Below, in pieces: positions 15,539-24,512 of a stretch of DNA of 38,071 nucleotides; the first letter of the stretch is position 1; the number at the start of each line of letters is the position of its first letter. The position numbers were made by a program, and so were the translations under genes. Source of the DNA: Woeseiaceae bacterium. GTDB taxonomy: Bacteria; Pseudomonadota; Gammaproteobacteria; Steroidobacterales; Woeseiaceae. Where the stretch lies: contig JABDNG010000071.1 of the NCBI GenBank assembly GCA_013001045.1, positions 1 through 38,071 of the forward strand, read 5' to 3'. The notes under the pieces are model-generated. The model saw nothing but the letters and a program-made list of their open reading frames with translations. It searched no databases and had not been told where the DNA came from.

Positions 15539-16207
15539 ATGTGCGGTCGTTTCGCGTTTTATTCGCCGAGTGAAGCCGCCGCTGAGTTGTTCGGCGTATC
15601 GACGTCGAAGAAAGTGCGGCCGCGCTACAATATTGCGCCCACCCAAGACATTGCGGCTATTCGCGAGGACAGCGACAAGAAACGCGAGCTGGTGATGTTG
15701 CGCTGGGGACTCGTGCCGTTCTGGGCGAAGGACCCGTCCATCGGGAATCGCATGATCAATGCGCGGGCGGAAACTGTGGCCGAGAAACCGTCTTATCGTG
15801 CGGCGTTCCGTCATCGGCGCTGCGTTGTGCTGGCTGACGGTTTTTACGAATGGCGCCGGGAGAATGACGGCAAGACGCCGTACTATATTTCACTGTCCAG
15901 CGGAGAGCCGTTCGCGCTTGCGGGGCTGTGGGAGAACTGGAAGGACAAAGAAAGCGGCGAGTCACTGCAGACCACAACGTTGATTACGATGGAGGCGAAC
16001 GAGTTCATGCAGCCTTTGCATCACAGGATGCCCGTGGTTCTGGAAGCGCAGGCGGTGGACGAATGGCTGTCGGGTTCGGTCGACCTGCTGGAAAGCGCAG
16101 CGGAGCGGACACCCGAACTAACCGCCTGGCCCGTCGATCGACGCGTCAATAACGCACGCAACGAGGGTGCTGAGTTAATCGAGGCTGCCGGCGACATCCT
16201 GCGCTGA
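15539..16207 (+). CDS. SOS response-associated peptidase (SRAP, YedK/HMCES family)
   Basis: Shields abasic sites in single-stranded DNA by forming a thiazolidine crosslink through the N-terminal cysteine. The 222 residues start MCGRF, with catalytic Cys2 exposed after Met removal. Other conserved residues fall almost exactly where they are in E. coli YedK: Asn74 (MINARAET), Glu104 (GFYEW) and His161 (PLHHRMP). RYNIAPTQ and LRWGLVPFWA are also typical. The gene's last 33 bases overlap the end of the convergent DAK2-DegV gene. Confidence 0.95.
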   Translation: MCGRFAFYSPSEAAAELFGVSTSKKVRPRYNIAPTQDIAAIREDSDKKRELVMLRWGLVPFWAKDPSIGNRMINARAETVAEKPSYRAAFRHRRCVVLADGFYEWRRENDGKTPYYISLSSGEPFALAGLWENWKDKESGESLQTTTLITMEANEFMQPLHHRMPVVLEAQAVDEWLSGSVDLLESAAERTPELTAWPVDRRVNNARNEGAELIEAAGDILR

Positions 16208-18016
16208 AACGTAGGGCCCGAAGGAGACCAGTAGCGTGCCGGGGCCTCCGTGCACACCCAGGGCGGTCCCCAGACTGTTGACTGTCAGGTTCCGGATCGT
16301 TGGAATGCGTTCGCGTAAAGCCTGCTCGAGCGCCATTGCCTCTTCCTCACAAATGGCGTGCCCGATTCCCAGGTCGACAGGCGTGTCTCTTGGCACGCGG
16401 CGCGCGATAAATCGAGCGTAGCGCCGCGTACGGTTGCGTGTCCCGAGCAGGAAGCTCGCCAGCGAGATACTGCCATCGGGCTTCGTCGAGATTATCGGCT
16501 TGAGCCGCAGCAGGTTGGCGATCGTCATCACCCATGTCGGAAGACGACCGCCGCGAACCGCATAGCGGAGATCGCGAAGCAGGGCAAAGGACCGTACTTG
16601 CGGAACCTGTCGACTGACCAGCGCAATCGTCGTGTCGATATTCGCGCCATTATTCGCACATTCCGCCGCCAGCACGACCAGTTGGCCCTGGCCCATCGAC
16701 GCATTCTTCGAGTCAATGACGTGAATGCGACCCGCCGCATTCGTGCGTGTTGCCGCGAGCCGGGCGGCCTCATAGGTGCCGCTGGCGGCACTGGTCAGGT
16801 TGATCGACAGGACATCGTCAAAATGGCTGGCGAGAAACTGAAACTGGCGGCGAAAATCGCCGGGCGCTGGTTGCGATGTCGTCGGATGGTGAGGGTTCGA
16901 CTTCAGTTCCGCGTAAAATTCCTCGGTTGTGATGCTGACCTTGTCGAGATAGCCGCGGCTACCGAACTGGATGCGACAAGGCACGATGTGGATGTCGAGG
17001 CGCTCCATCGCGTCGTCGGGGATATCGGCGGCCGAATCGGTAATTACGGCAAATCGCCGCTTTGTTTCATGCGTGCTGTGTTGCTGGCGATGCATGTCGT
17101 CCGCCTTTTCTGCGCTGACGTCGCCGAATTGTCCTGCAATCTCGAACACCGCGTCAGGATCATCGACGTGGATGTGGATCTTTGCCTTGCGTTTTGTGCC
17201 GGCGAGAACCAGCGAGTCGCCGATCTCGGCGAGCCCCTCGCGCAGTTTGCGGCGGTCGATGTCGGCTGCCGTTACGATGCACTCCGTGCAGAAACGAAAC
17301 TGCGATTCGTTATCGGCCTCTGCAAAGTCGATGATCGGCTCGTTATCATAGTGCAGCGAACTGTCCGGCATCGAGACGACGGTGCCGTAACGAAGATAAT
17401 CCGACAGGCCGGCCACGAGTTCCGCAAAACCTTTCGCACCAGCGTCCACGACACCGGCCTTGCGCAAGACCTCGAGTTGGTTGGGCGTGTTCGCGAGCGC
17501 TTCTTCAACGCGTTGCTGCGCATTGCCGAGGACGAGCGAAAACTCGCTTTGACGATCCTCCGAGAGCTGATGGGTAATACTCTGCGCGAATGCGGCAACA
17601 ACCGACAGAATGGTTCCATCGCGCGGCTTTGATAGAGCATCGTGCGCGTATTCGCTGCCGAGGCTGACGGCTTTGCCGAAGGTATAGGTCGTGAAACGTG
17701 TAATTTCACCGGCCGAGTCGCTCATGCCCTGAAAGAACTGCGCGACGATTGCGCCGGAGTTTCCGCGTGCGCCGTCGAGCAGCGCGTCGGCGACGGCTGC
17801 GAGCATTGTTCCAAGATGCTTCCCATCAGGGGCACTCAGTACGCCGAGTGCGGAACCCAGTGTCAGGCTGAGGTTGGTACCCGTGTCGCTATCGGCAACG
17901 GGGAATACATTGATGCGATTGAGAAGTTCCTGTTCGCGTAAGACCCGATGGATGCCTGACGTCAGGCCGATGGCCAGCATATCGCCATCCAGGTGTTTCA
18001 GTAATGGGCCTGTCAA
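16175..18016 (-). CDS. DAK2-DegV fusion, single-chain fatty acid kinase-like protein
   Basis: About 613 residues. The N-terminal DhaL/DAK2 nucleotide-binding domain carries the metal-binding aspartates in INVFPVADSDTGTNLSLTL, then GARGNSGAIVAQFFQG. A middle segment contains HIHVDDPD. The C-terminal DegV domain (FITD-type start AVITDSAADIP) has INLTSAASGTYEAA, IDSKNASMGQGQ and RGGRLPTW. In Firmicutes, FakA (kinase) and FakB (fatty-acid carrier, DegV family) are separate; here both are on one chain, so a role in phosphorylating fatty acids for phospholipid synthesis is inferred. I choose a TTG start (18016-18014) eight bases after TAGGA, overlapping the gspB end region; ATG at 17980 is the alternative. 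The ORF extends further upstream, but only inside gspB. Confidence 0.82.
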   Translation of the reverse strand: MTGPLLKHLDGDMLAIGLTSGIHRVLREQELLNRINVFPVADSDTGTNLSLTLGSALGVLSAPDGKHLGTMLAAVADALLDGARGNSGAIVAQFFQGMSDSAGEITRFTTYTFGKAVSLGSEYAHDALSKPRDGTILSVVAAFAQSITHQLSEDRQSEFSLVLGNAQQRVEEALANTPNQLEVLRKAGVVDAGAKGFAELVAGLSDYLRYGTVVSMPDSSLHYDNEPIIDFAEADNESQFRFCTECIVTAADIDRRKLREGLAEIGDSLVLAGTKRKAKIHIHVDDPDAVFEIAGQFGDVSAEKADDMHRQQHSTHETKRRFAVITDSAADIPDDAMERLDIHIVPCRIQFGSRGYLDKVSITTEEFYAELKSNPHHPTTSQPAPGDFRRQFQFLASHFDDVLSINLTSAASGTYEAARLAATRTNAAGRIHVIDSKNASMGQGQLVVLAAECANNGANIDTTIALVSRQVPQVRSFALLRDLRYAVRGGRLPTWVMTIANLLRLKPIISTKPDGSISLASFLLGTRNRTRRYARFIARRVPRDTPVDLGIGHAICEEEAMALEQALRERIPTIRNLTVNSLGTALGVHGGPGTLLVSFGPYVSAQDVAGSLD

Positions 18017-18026
18017 ACTGTGCGTC

Positions 18027-18647
18027 CTACTCGCGAGGCAGCAGGAACGACGTGCCGCGGTATTCGAGCACAACGCCTTCGGGCGTGATTTCCTCGACCA
18101 CGGGCCCTTCGCTGAGCGCTGATTTTTCGCGATGCTTCGACATGTTGATGAACACGAAGCGGTCCTCGGGAACGTCACTGAAAACATGAATGTCGAGATG
18201 CAGCTCTGGCAAGTCAACGGTGCCGTTGGCCCGCGCTTCATGGATGGTCGGCAATGCGCTGGCGTTGCTCGGTGTAGCCGAATACACGACGCCTGGCGTC
18301 ACCTCGGGTGTCGGTTGGGATTCCGCTGCGCTTGGCTCAGCAGCTTCCTGCGGCGCGGACACGCTTTGCTTTGCCGCAGCGACCTGTTGCGCGAAACTCG
18401 GTGGGTCGATCGTCGTGTCCTCGATCTCGTCGACCGTGGTCGACTGTATGTTCGCAGGCGTTGCGGCTGGCCGCAGCAGCAGGCCCAGCAATACGACGAG
18501 ATTGATCGCCAGTAACGCGCCAAGCAACCACAGCCAGCGAGGTATGCCCGGCCTGTCGTTGCTGGTCGGGACGCCGGCGAATTCCGCCGCGCTTTGTTGT
18601 TGGCGGTCGGTTTCCGATTTCTTCAGGGCATCGAGTATGAATGACAT
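18027..18647 (-). CDS. gspB: general secretion pathway protein B (GspB/ExeB-like)
   Basis: Single-pass inner-membrane protein of 206 residues. It works with GspA to insert or multimerise the type II secretion secretin through peptidoglycan. The N-terminus MSFILDALKKSE is diagnostic. A membrane helix spans about 38-58 (WLWLLGALLAINLVVLLGLLL). A proline/alanine/glutamate-rich periplasmic linker follows, then the conserved C-terminal domain (LPELHLDIHVFSDVPEDRFVFIN). It starts three bases after gspA ends. Confidence 0.92.
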   Translation of the reverse strand: MSFILDALKKSETDRQQQSAAEFAGVPTSNDRPGIPRWLWLLGALLAINLVVLLGLLLRPAATPANIQSTTVDEIEDTTIDPPSFAQQVAAAKQSVSAPQEAAEPSAAESQPTPEVTPGVVYSATPSNASALPTIHEARANGTVDLPELHLDIHVFSDVPEDRFVFINMSKHREKSALSEGPVVEEITPEGVVLEYRGTSFLLPRE

Positions 18648-18650
18648 ACG

Positions 18651-20336
18651 CTAGTCCTTGGCCAGACGCGGCGTCGTGAGGCGCGGCGTGCCGTCGACCG
18701 CCAGCAGTGAGTTGATGAGGATCTGCGTTTGCTGCCCGGCGACGCCGTCGACATCGAGGCGATGCGCGCGCTGAAAAGCCCGGACAATCTGTTCGAGCTC
18801 TGCGTCGTAAACATCCGAAAACGGGTCTTCGCTAACGAATTGATCGTCGATTGCCGCGAGGCTTTCGCGCAACCACAGTACATCGGCGCCTCGAGAGCTG
18901 GATCCGAGTGAGGTCGGAACGCCGTTGTGCGGACGCCATAACAACAGGTACTGGCCGAACCAGGCGTTCCTGATTGAATCGACCGGGTGCGTCACGCGTA
19001 CGCCACCGATGGACAATTCTGCACTGGCGCCGTTGATCGCCGTCAGGACGACGTCGTGCGTTCTGCCAGCGTCGTCGACGAGCATGAGAACGGCGGGCCG
19101 GTCCATTTGCCGCAATCCGCTCCAGGAGCCGCGCTGATACAGGCAGGCGAGACCGGCGTCGCCGGCTTGCGAGCAACCGTCTCGCGACCCTTGTTTGTAT
19201 TCGAGGCCCCAGGCGCTAAATAACGACGAAAGTGCCGACGATGTGCTGGTCAGCTCAGAGGCGAGTTGCAGCTGCTCATTCAGGGTTGCTTGATCTTCGG
19301 GTGGGGAGGGGCCGGGTTCCGGTGCCGCGATGGATATCGGCTCGTTTTCGACGTCGACCTGTTCTTCGAGAGGCGCAGCCGCTGCGGCTTCTACAGGTGC
19401 GGCAGCAACCTCGACCGGCGCTGTCGTCGTTTGCCGCGTAATGGACCAGATACTGGCCGCGATGATCGCAAGTCCCACAACACCGGCGGCTATCGCGGTC
19501 GGCCGCAACCACGGGGACCGTTCCAGTTGCCCGCGGACCTCGGCTGCAGCGCGGCGCATCAGCCCTCGATCGACGCGACGGGACTCCAGGCTGTAGGCAC
19601 CGAGCAGCGCACGGTCACAGATCACGTTAATCAGCCGAGGCACACCTTGCGAAAGGCGAAAGGCCTCTTTCTTTGCGCCGCGATCGAATACTTCTCCAAG
19701 CGCACCCGCGACTTTCAGTCGGTGCTCGATGTAGTGCGCGGTCTCTTCTTCCGTCAGCGGTTCGAGGTGGTAACGTCCGGTGATGCGTTGCGCGAGCTGG
19801 CGAAGATCGTTCCGCGCCAGCAGCTCTCGCAGTTCCGGCTGTCCGATCAGGATAATCTGCAACAGCTTCTGTTTCGCGGTTTCGAGATTTGTCAGCAAGC
19901 GCACCTGTTCCAGCACGGCCGGCGACAGGTTTTGAGCTTCGTCGACAACGAGGATCGTTCGTCGCCCCTCTGCATGCGCCTCCAGAAGATGCCGATTCAA
20001 GGCATCGGTTTGTGCCTTGATGCTGCCCTTGTTATGCGATACGTCGATATGAAGCTCCTCACAGATTGTCGCGAGGAATTCGATCACGGACAGTTGCGGA
20101 TTCAGCACGACAGCAACGTCGGCATTCTCCGGCATGCGATTTAGTAGCAAGGTTCTGACCAGTGTCGTCTTGCCGGTGCCAACCTCGCCCGTCAACTGAA
20201 TAAACCCACCGCTTTCGGTGACGCCGTACACGAGGTGCGCCAGCGCTTCACCATGGCGCTCGCTCATGAACAGATAGCGCGGGTCGGGCGTTATCGAGAA
20301 CGGTTTTTCGTTCAGTCCGAAAAAGCTGGTGTACAT
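18651..20336 (-). CDS. gspA: general secretion pathway protein A (GspA/ExeA-like ATPase)
   Basis: Inner-membrane AAA ATPase that pairs with GspB to place the secretin in the envelope. From ATG 20336 it has 561 residues. The opening MYTSFFGLNEKPFSITPDPR is typical. Walker A is GEVGTGKTT (50-58), and the Walker B region is ILVVDEAQNL. One membrane helix spans about 281-299. The periplasmic part ends in a peptidoglycan-binding domain (about 490-550, AFQRAHRLDVDGVAG). A slightly longer frame begins with TTG at 20348, but ATG matches the family. A GGGGA lies immediately upstream. No other type II secretion gene is in the window. Confidence 0.93.
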   Translation of the reverse strand: MYTSFFGLNEKPFSITPDPRYLFMSERHGEALAHLVYGVTESGGFIQLTGEVGTGKTTLVRTLLLNRMPENADVAVVLNPQLSVIEFLATICEELHIDVSHNKGSIKAQTDALNRHLLEAHAEGRRTILVVDEAQNLSPAVLEQVRLLTNLETAKQKLLQIILIGQPELRELLARNDLRQLAQRITGRYHLEPLTEEETAHYIEHRLKVAGALGEVFDRGAKKEAFRLSQGVPRLINVICDRALLGAYSLESRRVDRGLMRRAAAEVRGQLERSPWLRPTAIAAGVVGLAIIAASIWSITRQTTTAPVEVAAAPVEAAAAAPLEEQVDVENEPISIAAPEPGPSPPEDQATLNEQLQLASELTSTSSALSSLFSAWGLEYKQGSRDGCSQAGDAGLACLYQRGSWSGLRQMDRPAVLMLVDDAGRTHDVVLTAINGASAELSIGGVRVTHPVDSIRNAWFGQYLLLWRPHNGVPTSLGSSSRGADVLWLRESLAAIDDQFVSEDPFSDVYDAELEQIVRAFQRAHRLDVDGVAGQQTQILINSLLAVDGTPRLTTPRLAKD

Positions 20337-20379
20337 GCATCCCCGCAAGGGCTCAGGCAGACCGTCGATTCTACCCTAA

Positions 20380-21552
20380 TCAGTACCGCTCCAAAGTCCG
20401 GGCGCGCCCGACGGCGGCGCTGCCGAAGCGGTCGCGGATCTCATCGACGGCCTGGTCGATGGGTCCGGCGGGCTGGTCACAAGATTGCGCAAACAAATCG
20501 GCCTGCCCGGCCGGCGCGAAATTGCTGCCACCGACGCCGAGCAGGCGAATTTTGGCGCCTGGATTGTGTCCCAGCCACGTCTGCAGCAGCTCGCGCGCGA
20601 CGCTGTAGATCTGATCGGTCCCGTTCGCCGGCGGCGTGACGCTGCGCTGCCGCGTGTACGTTTTGAAATCGGATTGGCGAATCTTGACGTGCACGGTATT
20701 GGCGGCAAGGCCGGTCTTGCGCAGTCGCCCGGCAGTACGCTCGGCCAGTCGCAACAGTTCGCGGTCCATTTGCTTGCGGCGCACGAGGTCCGTGTCGTAG
20801 GTCTCCTCGGCACTGATCGATTTCTCGGCACGAGATGGGATTACCGGGCGTTCATCATGTCCGGACGCCCGATCGCGCGTCTTTTTCGTGAAACGCCCGA
20901 AGATCGGTTCCAGATCGCGATCGCTGGCCAGGCGCAGGTCACGTACGGTACCGATGCCGACGGCCGTCAAACGCTTCAGAGTTTCGCGGCCGATGCCGGG
21001 AATCACGTTGACGCGCAGAGGGTCGAGCCGTGTCTCATAGTCTTCGGGCAGGATGACGGTGAGGCCATCGGGTTTGTCCAGATCCGACGCGATCTTCGCG
21101 ACGAGCTTGTTGTCAGCGACACCGACCGACGCGGTTAGGCTTGTCTCATCCCGTATACGACGCTTGATATTTGCGGCGATTTCCGCGGGCGAGCCAAACA
21201 GCGTGACGCTTGCGCTGACATCGAGAAACGCCTCGTCGAGCGACAAGCCTTCAACGGTGGGAGTGAACTCACGAAAGATCGCAAAGATCTGCTCCGACAC
21301 CGACTTGTAATGCGACATCCGTGGTTTGACACGGCAAAGATCGGGGCAGCGTCGGACGGCCTCGGCCATCGGCATCGCGGAACGGATGCCGAAGGTGCGC
21401 GCCTCGTAGCTGGCTGCGGCGACGACACCGCGATTCGTTCCGCCTCCGACAACGACGGCTTTGCCACGAAGCTCCGGGTTGTCGCGTTGCTCGACGGTTG
21501 CATAGAAGGCGTCCATATCGACGTGCAGGATGTTGCGTGTTGACGTTGACAT
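20380..21552 (-). CDS. dinB: DNA polymerase IV (Y-family translesion polymerase)
   Basis: Error-prone polymerase that bypasses damaged bases. From ATG 21552 it has 390 residues. The catalytic metal ligands are Asp12 in HVDMDAFYATVEQ and the pair in GLSLDEAFLDVS. SYEARTFGIRSAMP, the helix-hairpin-helix NVIPGIGRETLKRL, and a little-finger domain (VHVKIRQSDFKT) follow. The C-terminus contains a possible beta-clamp binding peptide, GQADLF. The ORF extends upstream through ispA but is non-coding there. The start lies four bases after the ispA stop with no clear ribosome binding site. Confidence 0.94.
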   Translation of the reverse strand: MSTSTRNILHVDMDAFYATVEQRDNPELRGKAVVVGGGTNRGVVAAASYEARTFGIRSAMPMAEAVRRCPDLCRVKPRMSHYKSVSEQIFAIFREFTPTVEGLSLDEAFLDVSASVTLFGSPAEIAANIKRRIRDETSLTASVGVADNKLVAKIASDLDKPDGLTVILPEDYETRLDPLRVNVIPGIGRETLKRLTAVGIGTVRDLRLASDRDLEPIFGRFTKKTRDRASGHDERPVIPSRAEKSISAEETYDTDLVRRKQMDRELLRLAERTAGRLRKTGLAANTVHVKIRQSDFKTYTRQRSVTPPANGTDQIYSVARELLQTWLGHNPGAKIRLLGVGGSNFAPAGQADLFAQSCDQPAGPIDQAVDEIRDRFGSAAVGRARTLERY

Positions 21553-21556
21553 CGCG

Positions 21557-22486
21557 CTAGTTGCCACGCTCGACAATGAATCGGGCAAGCCAGGCCAGGG
21601 GCGCTGCATTCCGGCCGAAGGCGTCAAGATGTTGCAGCGCGCTATCGAGCAGTTCATCGCAGCGCTGTCGCGCCCTGTCGGGGCCGAACAAGCCGGGATA
21701 CGTCGCTTTTCCAAGTCGCTGGTCCGCGCCAGCCTGTTTGCCGATGATGTGCGTTTCGCCTTCGACATCCAGGATGTCGTCCTTGATCTGAAAAGCAACA
21801 CCGATGGCGCTGGCAAACGCATCGATCGCTTGCGTATCGGCGCGCGACAGGTCTTCACTGAGCAGGCTGGCCGACACAACAGCTGCGTGGATCAGCGCCC
21901 CTGTCTTTAACGCATACATGTGTTCAAGTGCGTCTTCACTCAGGGTATTTCCTTCGGCTGCGAGGTCGATCGACTGGCCACCGGTCATGCCTGTTGATCC
22001 ACAGGCACTGGCAACGAGCTGTACCAGCGCATTCTTCACGGAGGCCGGCACACCGCCGACGTTCGTCAGTACCGAGAATGCCAGGGGTTGCAGCGCGTCG
22101 GCGGCGAGTATGGCGGTGGCTTCGTCATACTTGACGTGCACCGTCGGTTTGCCACGGCGCAGATCGTCATCGTCCATGGCAGGTAAGTCGTCATGCACGA
22201 GTGAAAAGGCATGAATCAGTTCGATGGCCACGGCCGGTGCGTCGAGCAATGTCGTATTGACATCGAGGCACTCGCCGGCTGCGTAAACCAGCAATGGCCG
22301 AACTCGCTTTCCACCATTGAGGACCGCGTAGCGCATGGCCTCGTGAAGCCGGGCTGGTTCGGTCGACGGTCGTGGCAGGGCCGCATCGAGGCAGGCGTCG
22401 ACGCGCTTGGTATAAGTGGCGATACGTTGTTCGAAGGTTTCAGGCAACGGCTCGGGCGCTCCGGGTACGGGCCATGTAGCGTACAC
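21557..22486 (-). CDS. ispA: farnesyl diphosphate synthase (short-chain polyprenyl synthase)
   Basis: Condenses DMAPP and IPP to geranyl and farnesyl diphosphate, using the output of the mevalonate genes next door. GGKRVRP, the first aspartate-rich motif DDLPAMDDDDLRRG, and the second motif FQIKDDILDVEG are all intact. Length is 309 residues with the GTG start at 22486; a TTG at codon 13 is an alternative, and a CATAAT -10-like site only four bases upstream leaves the true start uncertain. Unusually, it is not in an xseB-ispA-dxs cluster, which fits the absence of MEP-pathway genes here. Confidence 0.93.
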   Translation of the reverse strand: MYATWPVPGAPEPLPETFEQRIATYTKRVDACLDAALPRPSTEPARLHEAMRYAVLNGGKRVRPLLVYAAGECLDVNTTLLDAPAVAIELIHAFSLVHDDLPAMDDDDLRRGKPTVHVKYDEATAILAADALQPLAFSVLTNVGGVPASVKNALVQLVASACGSTGMTGGQSIDLAAEGNTLSEDALEHMYALKTGALIHAAVVSASLLSEDLSRADTQAIDAFASAIGVAFQIKDDILDVEGETHIIGKQAGADQRLGKATYPGLFGPDRARQRCDELLDSALQHLDAFGRNAAPLAWLARFIVERGN

Positions 22487-22497
22487 CGAATTATGCC

Positions 22498-22526
22498 GCT
22501 GTGCGCGCGTCCCGCTGGGCTATAAT
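22498..22526 (+). promoter_or_regulatory. promoter of the mevalonate operon
   Basis: A perfect TATAAT at 22521-22526 lies about 40 bases ahead of the mvaD ATG, in the 80-base gap between divergent ispA and mvaD. The -35 at 17 bases spacing (GCTGTG, 22498) is poor, so an activator or a weak promoter is possible. Confidence 0.55.
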
Positions 22527-22566
22527 TCGCGTCCCTGATTGGCAGATAACACCAAGAGTCGTAGAC

Positions 22567-23529
22567 ATGCGGGCAACAGCGATCGCCCAGCCGAACATCG
22601 CGCTCATTAAATACTGGGGCAAGCGCGACCTGGAGCGAAACCTGCCGGCGGTCGGCTCCATCTCGATCACATTGCGGGACCTCTACACAGAGATGTGTGT
22701 CGAACTCGATGAGGGTCTGTCGGCCGACCGTCTCACGGTGAACGGCGCTGTCGATGATGCGCTATTGCCGCGCTTGTCTGCTTGCCTCGACCTTGTCGTC
22801 GGGCGATCCCGTCCGTGTGCGCGGATTGTTAGCCGCTGCAACTTTCCGATCGGGGCCGGTCTCGCCTCATCGGCCTCCGCGTTTGCGGCGACCACCCTCG
22901 CCGCGGCACACGCGGCCGGAAAATCGCTCAGCATCGAGGCGCTTGCCGGACTCGCCGGACAATCGTCGGGATCGGCGGCGCGCTCCCTCTACGGTGGCTT
23001 TGCCGAACTCGAAAACAGGGGCGACGCGATCGCCGTCCGGGCATTGTGTGGGCGTGATGAGTGGCCCCTGAGCGTCGTCGTTGCGATTACCGAAACCGGA
23101 CCGAAGGCGATCGGCTCTACAGAGGCGATGGAAATCAGTCGCAAGACCTCGCCGTTCTACTCGAACTGGGTTGAGCGCCAGAAGGATGACCTGGGAACGG
23201 CTCGCGAGGCCATACTAAAGCGTGACTTCGAACAGCTCGCGACGATCGCCGAACACAATTGCCTGAAGATGCATTCGGTCATGTGGGCATCGCGGCCACC
23301 GACGGTGTACTGGAATTCCGCAACCTTGCGCTGCCTTGAATCCGTACGTGAACTTCAGGGAGCTGGCCTCGGTGTCTTCTTTACGATCGACGCCGGTCCC
23401 CAGGTCAAGGCGGTATGTCTTCCCGAGTACGCAGACGACGTTCGAGCAGCGCTATCTGCAACCGAGGGCGTCGACGACGTCATGGTGACGGGTCTCGGTG
23501 ATGCGGCCCGCCTTACGGATGTCGCGTGA
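22567..23529 (+). CDS. mvaD: diphosphomevalonate decarboxylase
   Basis: GHMP-superfamily enzyme that converts mevalonate diphosphate to isopentenyl diphosphate with ATP. The 320 residues begin at ATG 22567. Signatures are PNIALIKYWGKRD near the N-terminus, the phosphate-binding GAGLASSASAFAA, GSAARSLYGGFAEL, and FTIDAGPQVKAV with the catalytic aspartate region. An upstream frame extension to 22501 overlaps the promoter and is discarded. It is the first gene of the operon; its stop overlaps the next start as GTGA. Confidence 0.95.
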   Translation: MRATAIAQPNIALIKYWGKRDLERNLPAVGSISITLRDLYTEMCVELDEGLSADRLTVNGAVDDALLPRLSACLDLVVGRSRPCARIVSRCNFPIGAGLASSASAFAATTLAAAHAAGKSLSIEALAGLAGQSSGSAARSLYGGFAELENRGDAIAVRALCGRDEWPLSVVVAITETGPKAIGSTEAMEISRKTSPFYSNWVERQKDDLGTAREAILKRDFEQLATIAEHNCLKMHSVMWASRPPTVYWNSATLRCLESVRELQGAGLGVFFTIDAGPQVKAVCLPEYADDVRAALSATEGVDDVMVTGLGDAARLTDVA

Positions 23530-24512
23530 CGGCGGTATCTGCAAGTGCGCCCGGCAAAGTCGTATTGTGCGGGGAGTATGCGGTGCTGGACGGTGCCCCT
23601 GCCGTCTGCATGGCGATCGATCGTCGGGCAACGGTCAAAGTGACGGACTTCGACGGCGACTGGCACTCGGTTGCCGCGCCCGGTTACTCATCGCTTGAAG
23701 GGCGGTTTGTCACCGATGGCGCGCAGCTCGACTGGCTGCAGGGCGGGGATGAATTCGTGATCGTCGATGCCGTCTGGCACGTAGTCGCCAATCGCCTTGC
23801 GCAACGTGAGGGCAACGACTGCTTGCGCATCGAGCTGGATACAAGGGCGTTCATCGATCGCGAATCGGGTGAAAAGATCGGCGTGGGCTCGAGTGCAGCG
23901 CTGACGGTCGCGTTGTCAGCAGCGCTGACTCAATCGACCGACGTGCTTGCGGAAGCCATGCAGGCCCATCACCGTTTTCAAAAAGAAGCCGGCAGTGGCG
24001 TCGATATAATGACCAGCGTGCGTGGCGGCCTGATCGAATACCGCATGAATGCAAGGTCGTCGTCGCCACTACGCTGGCCCGCCGGCCTTGCGTACCGCGT
24101 GATCTGGACCGGCGTAGCGGCCAGTACGCGGATGAAGCTTCAGAAGCTCGCAGACACCCGCCATCGCGCGTCGCGAACGGAACTCTTGAAGGCGGCTGAG
24201 ATCATGGCACCGGCATGGCGATCGGCATCGGGGGTGCTGCGCGAGCTGCCGCGGTACATCGAGGCACTCCGGCAATTCAGCATTGACCACGATCTCGGCA
24301 TATTCGATGCTGGTCACGATCAACTTGTAAACGAGGCAGTCGACGCGGGGCTGGTGTACAAGCCGTGTGGCGCTGGCGGCGGCGATGTCGGTATCTTGCT
24401 GGGCACGAGTGACGAACATCTGGATGAATTTATGAGCAGCCGCCGAGCTTCAGGCGGCCGCGTGCTGAATTGCATGCTTGAAACCGATGGCGTTGAGTTG
24501 GAGCGGCGTTGA
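23526..24512 (+). CDS. phosphomevalonate kinase
   Basis: GHMP kinase of 328 residues that phosphorylates phosphomevalonate. Motif 1 is SAPGKVVLCGEYAVLDG (5-21), motif 2 KIGVGSSAALTVAL, and motif 3 KPCGAGGGDVGI. HRFQKEAGSGVDIMTSVRGG matches the substrate-binding region of phosphomevalonate kinases. The start is GTG (23526-23528) within the mvaD stop, and the end overlaps the following TTG start. Motifs alone would allow other GHMP kinases; the operon context makes the assignment. Confidence 0.88.
   Translation: MTAVSASAPGKVVLCGEYAVLDGAPAVCMAIDRRATVKVTDFDGDWHSVAAPGYSSLEGRFVTDGAQLDWLQGGDEFVIVDAVWHVVANRLAQREGNDCLRIELDTRAFIDRESGEKIGVGSSAALTVALSAALTQSTDVLAEAMQAHHRFQKEAGSGVDIMTSVRGGLIEYRMNARSSSPLRWPAGLAYRVIWTGVAASTRMKLQKLADTRHRASRTELLKAAEIMAPAWRSASGVLRELPRYIEALRQFSIDHDLGIFDAGHDQLVNEAVDAGLVYKPCGAGGGDVGILLGTSDEHLDEFMSSRRASGGRVLNCMLETDGVELERR

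Noticed and set aside
16358-17632. 424-codon plus-strand ORF opposite the DAK2-DegV gene
   Set aside because: It is a shadow of a well-supported gene: no recognisable domain, arginine-rich composition typical of antisense frames in GC-rich DNA.
19266-20144. 292-codon plus-strand ORF opposite gspA
   Set aside because: Antisense to the conserved ATPase domain; no motif and no ribosome binding site.
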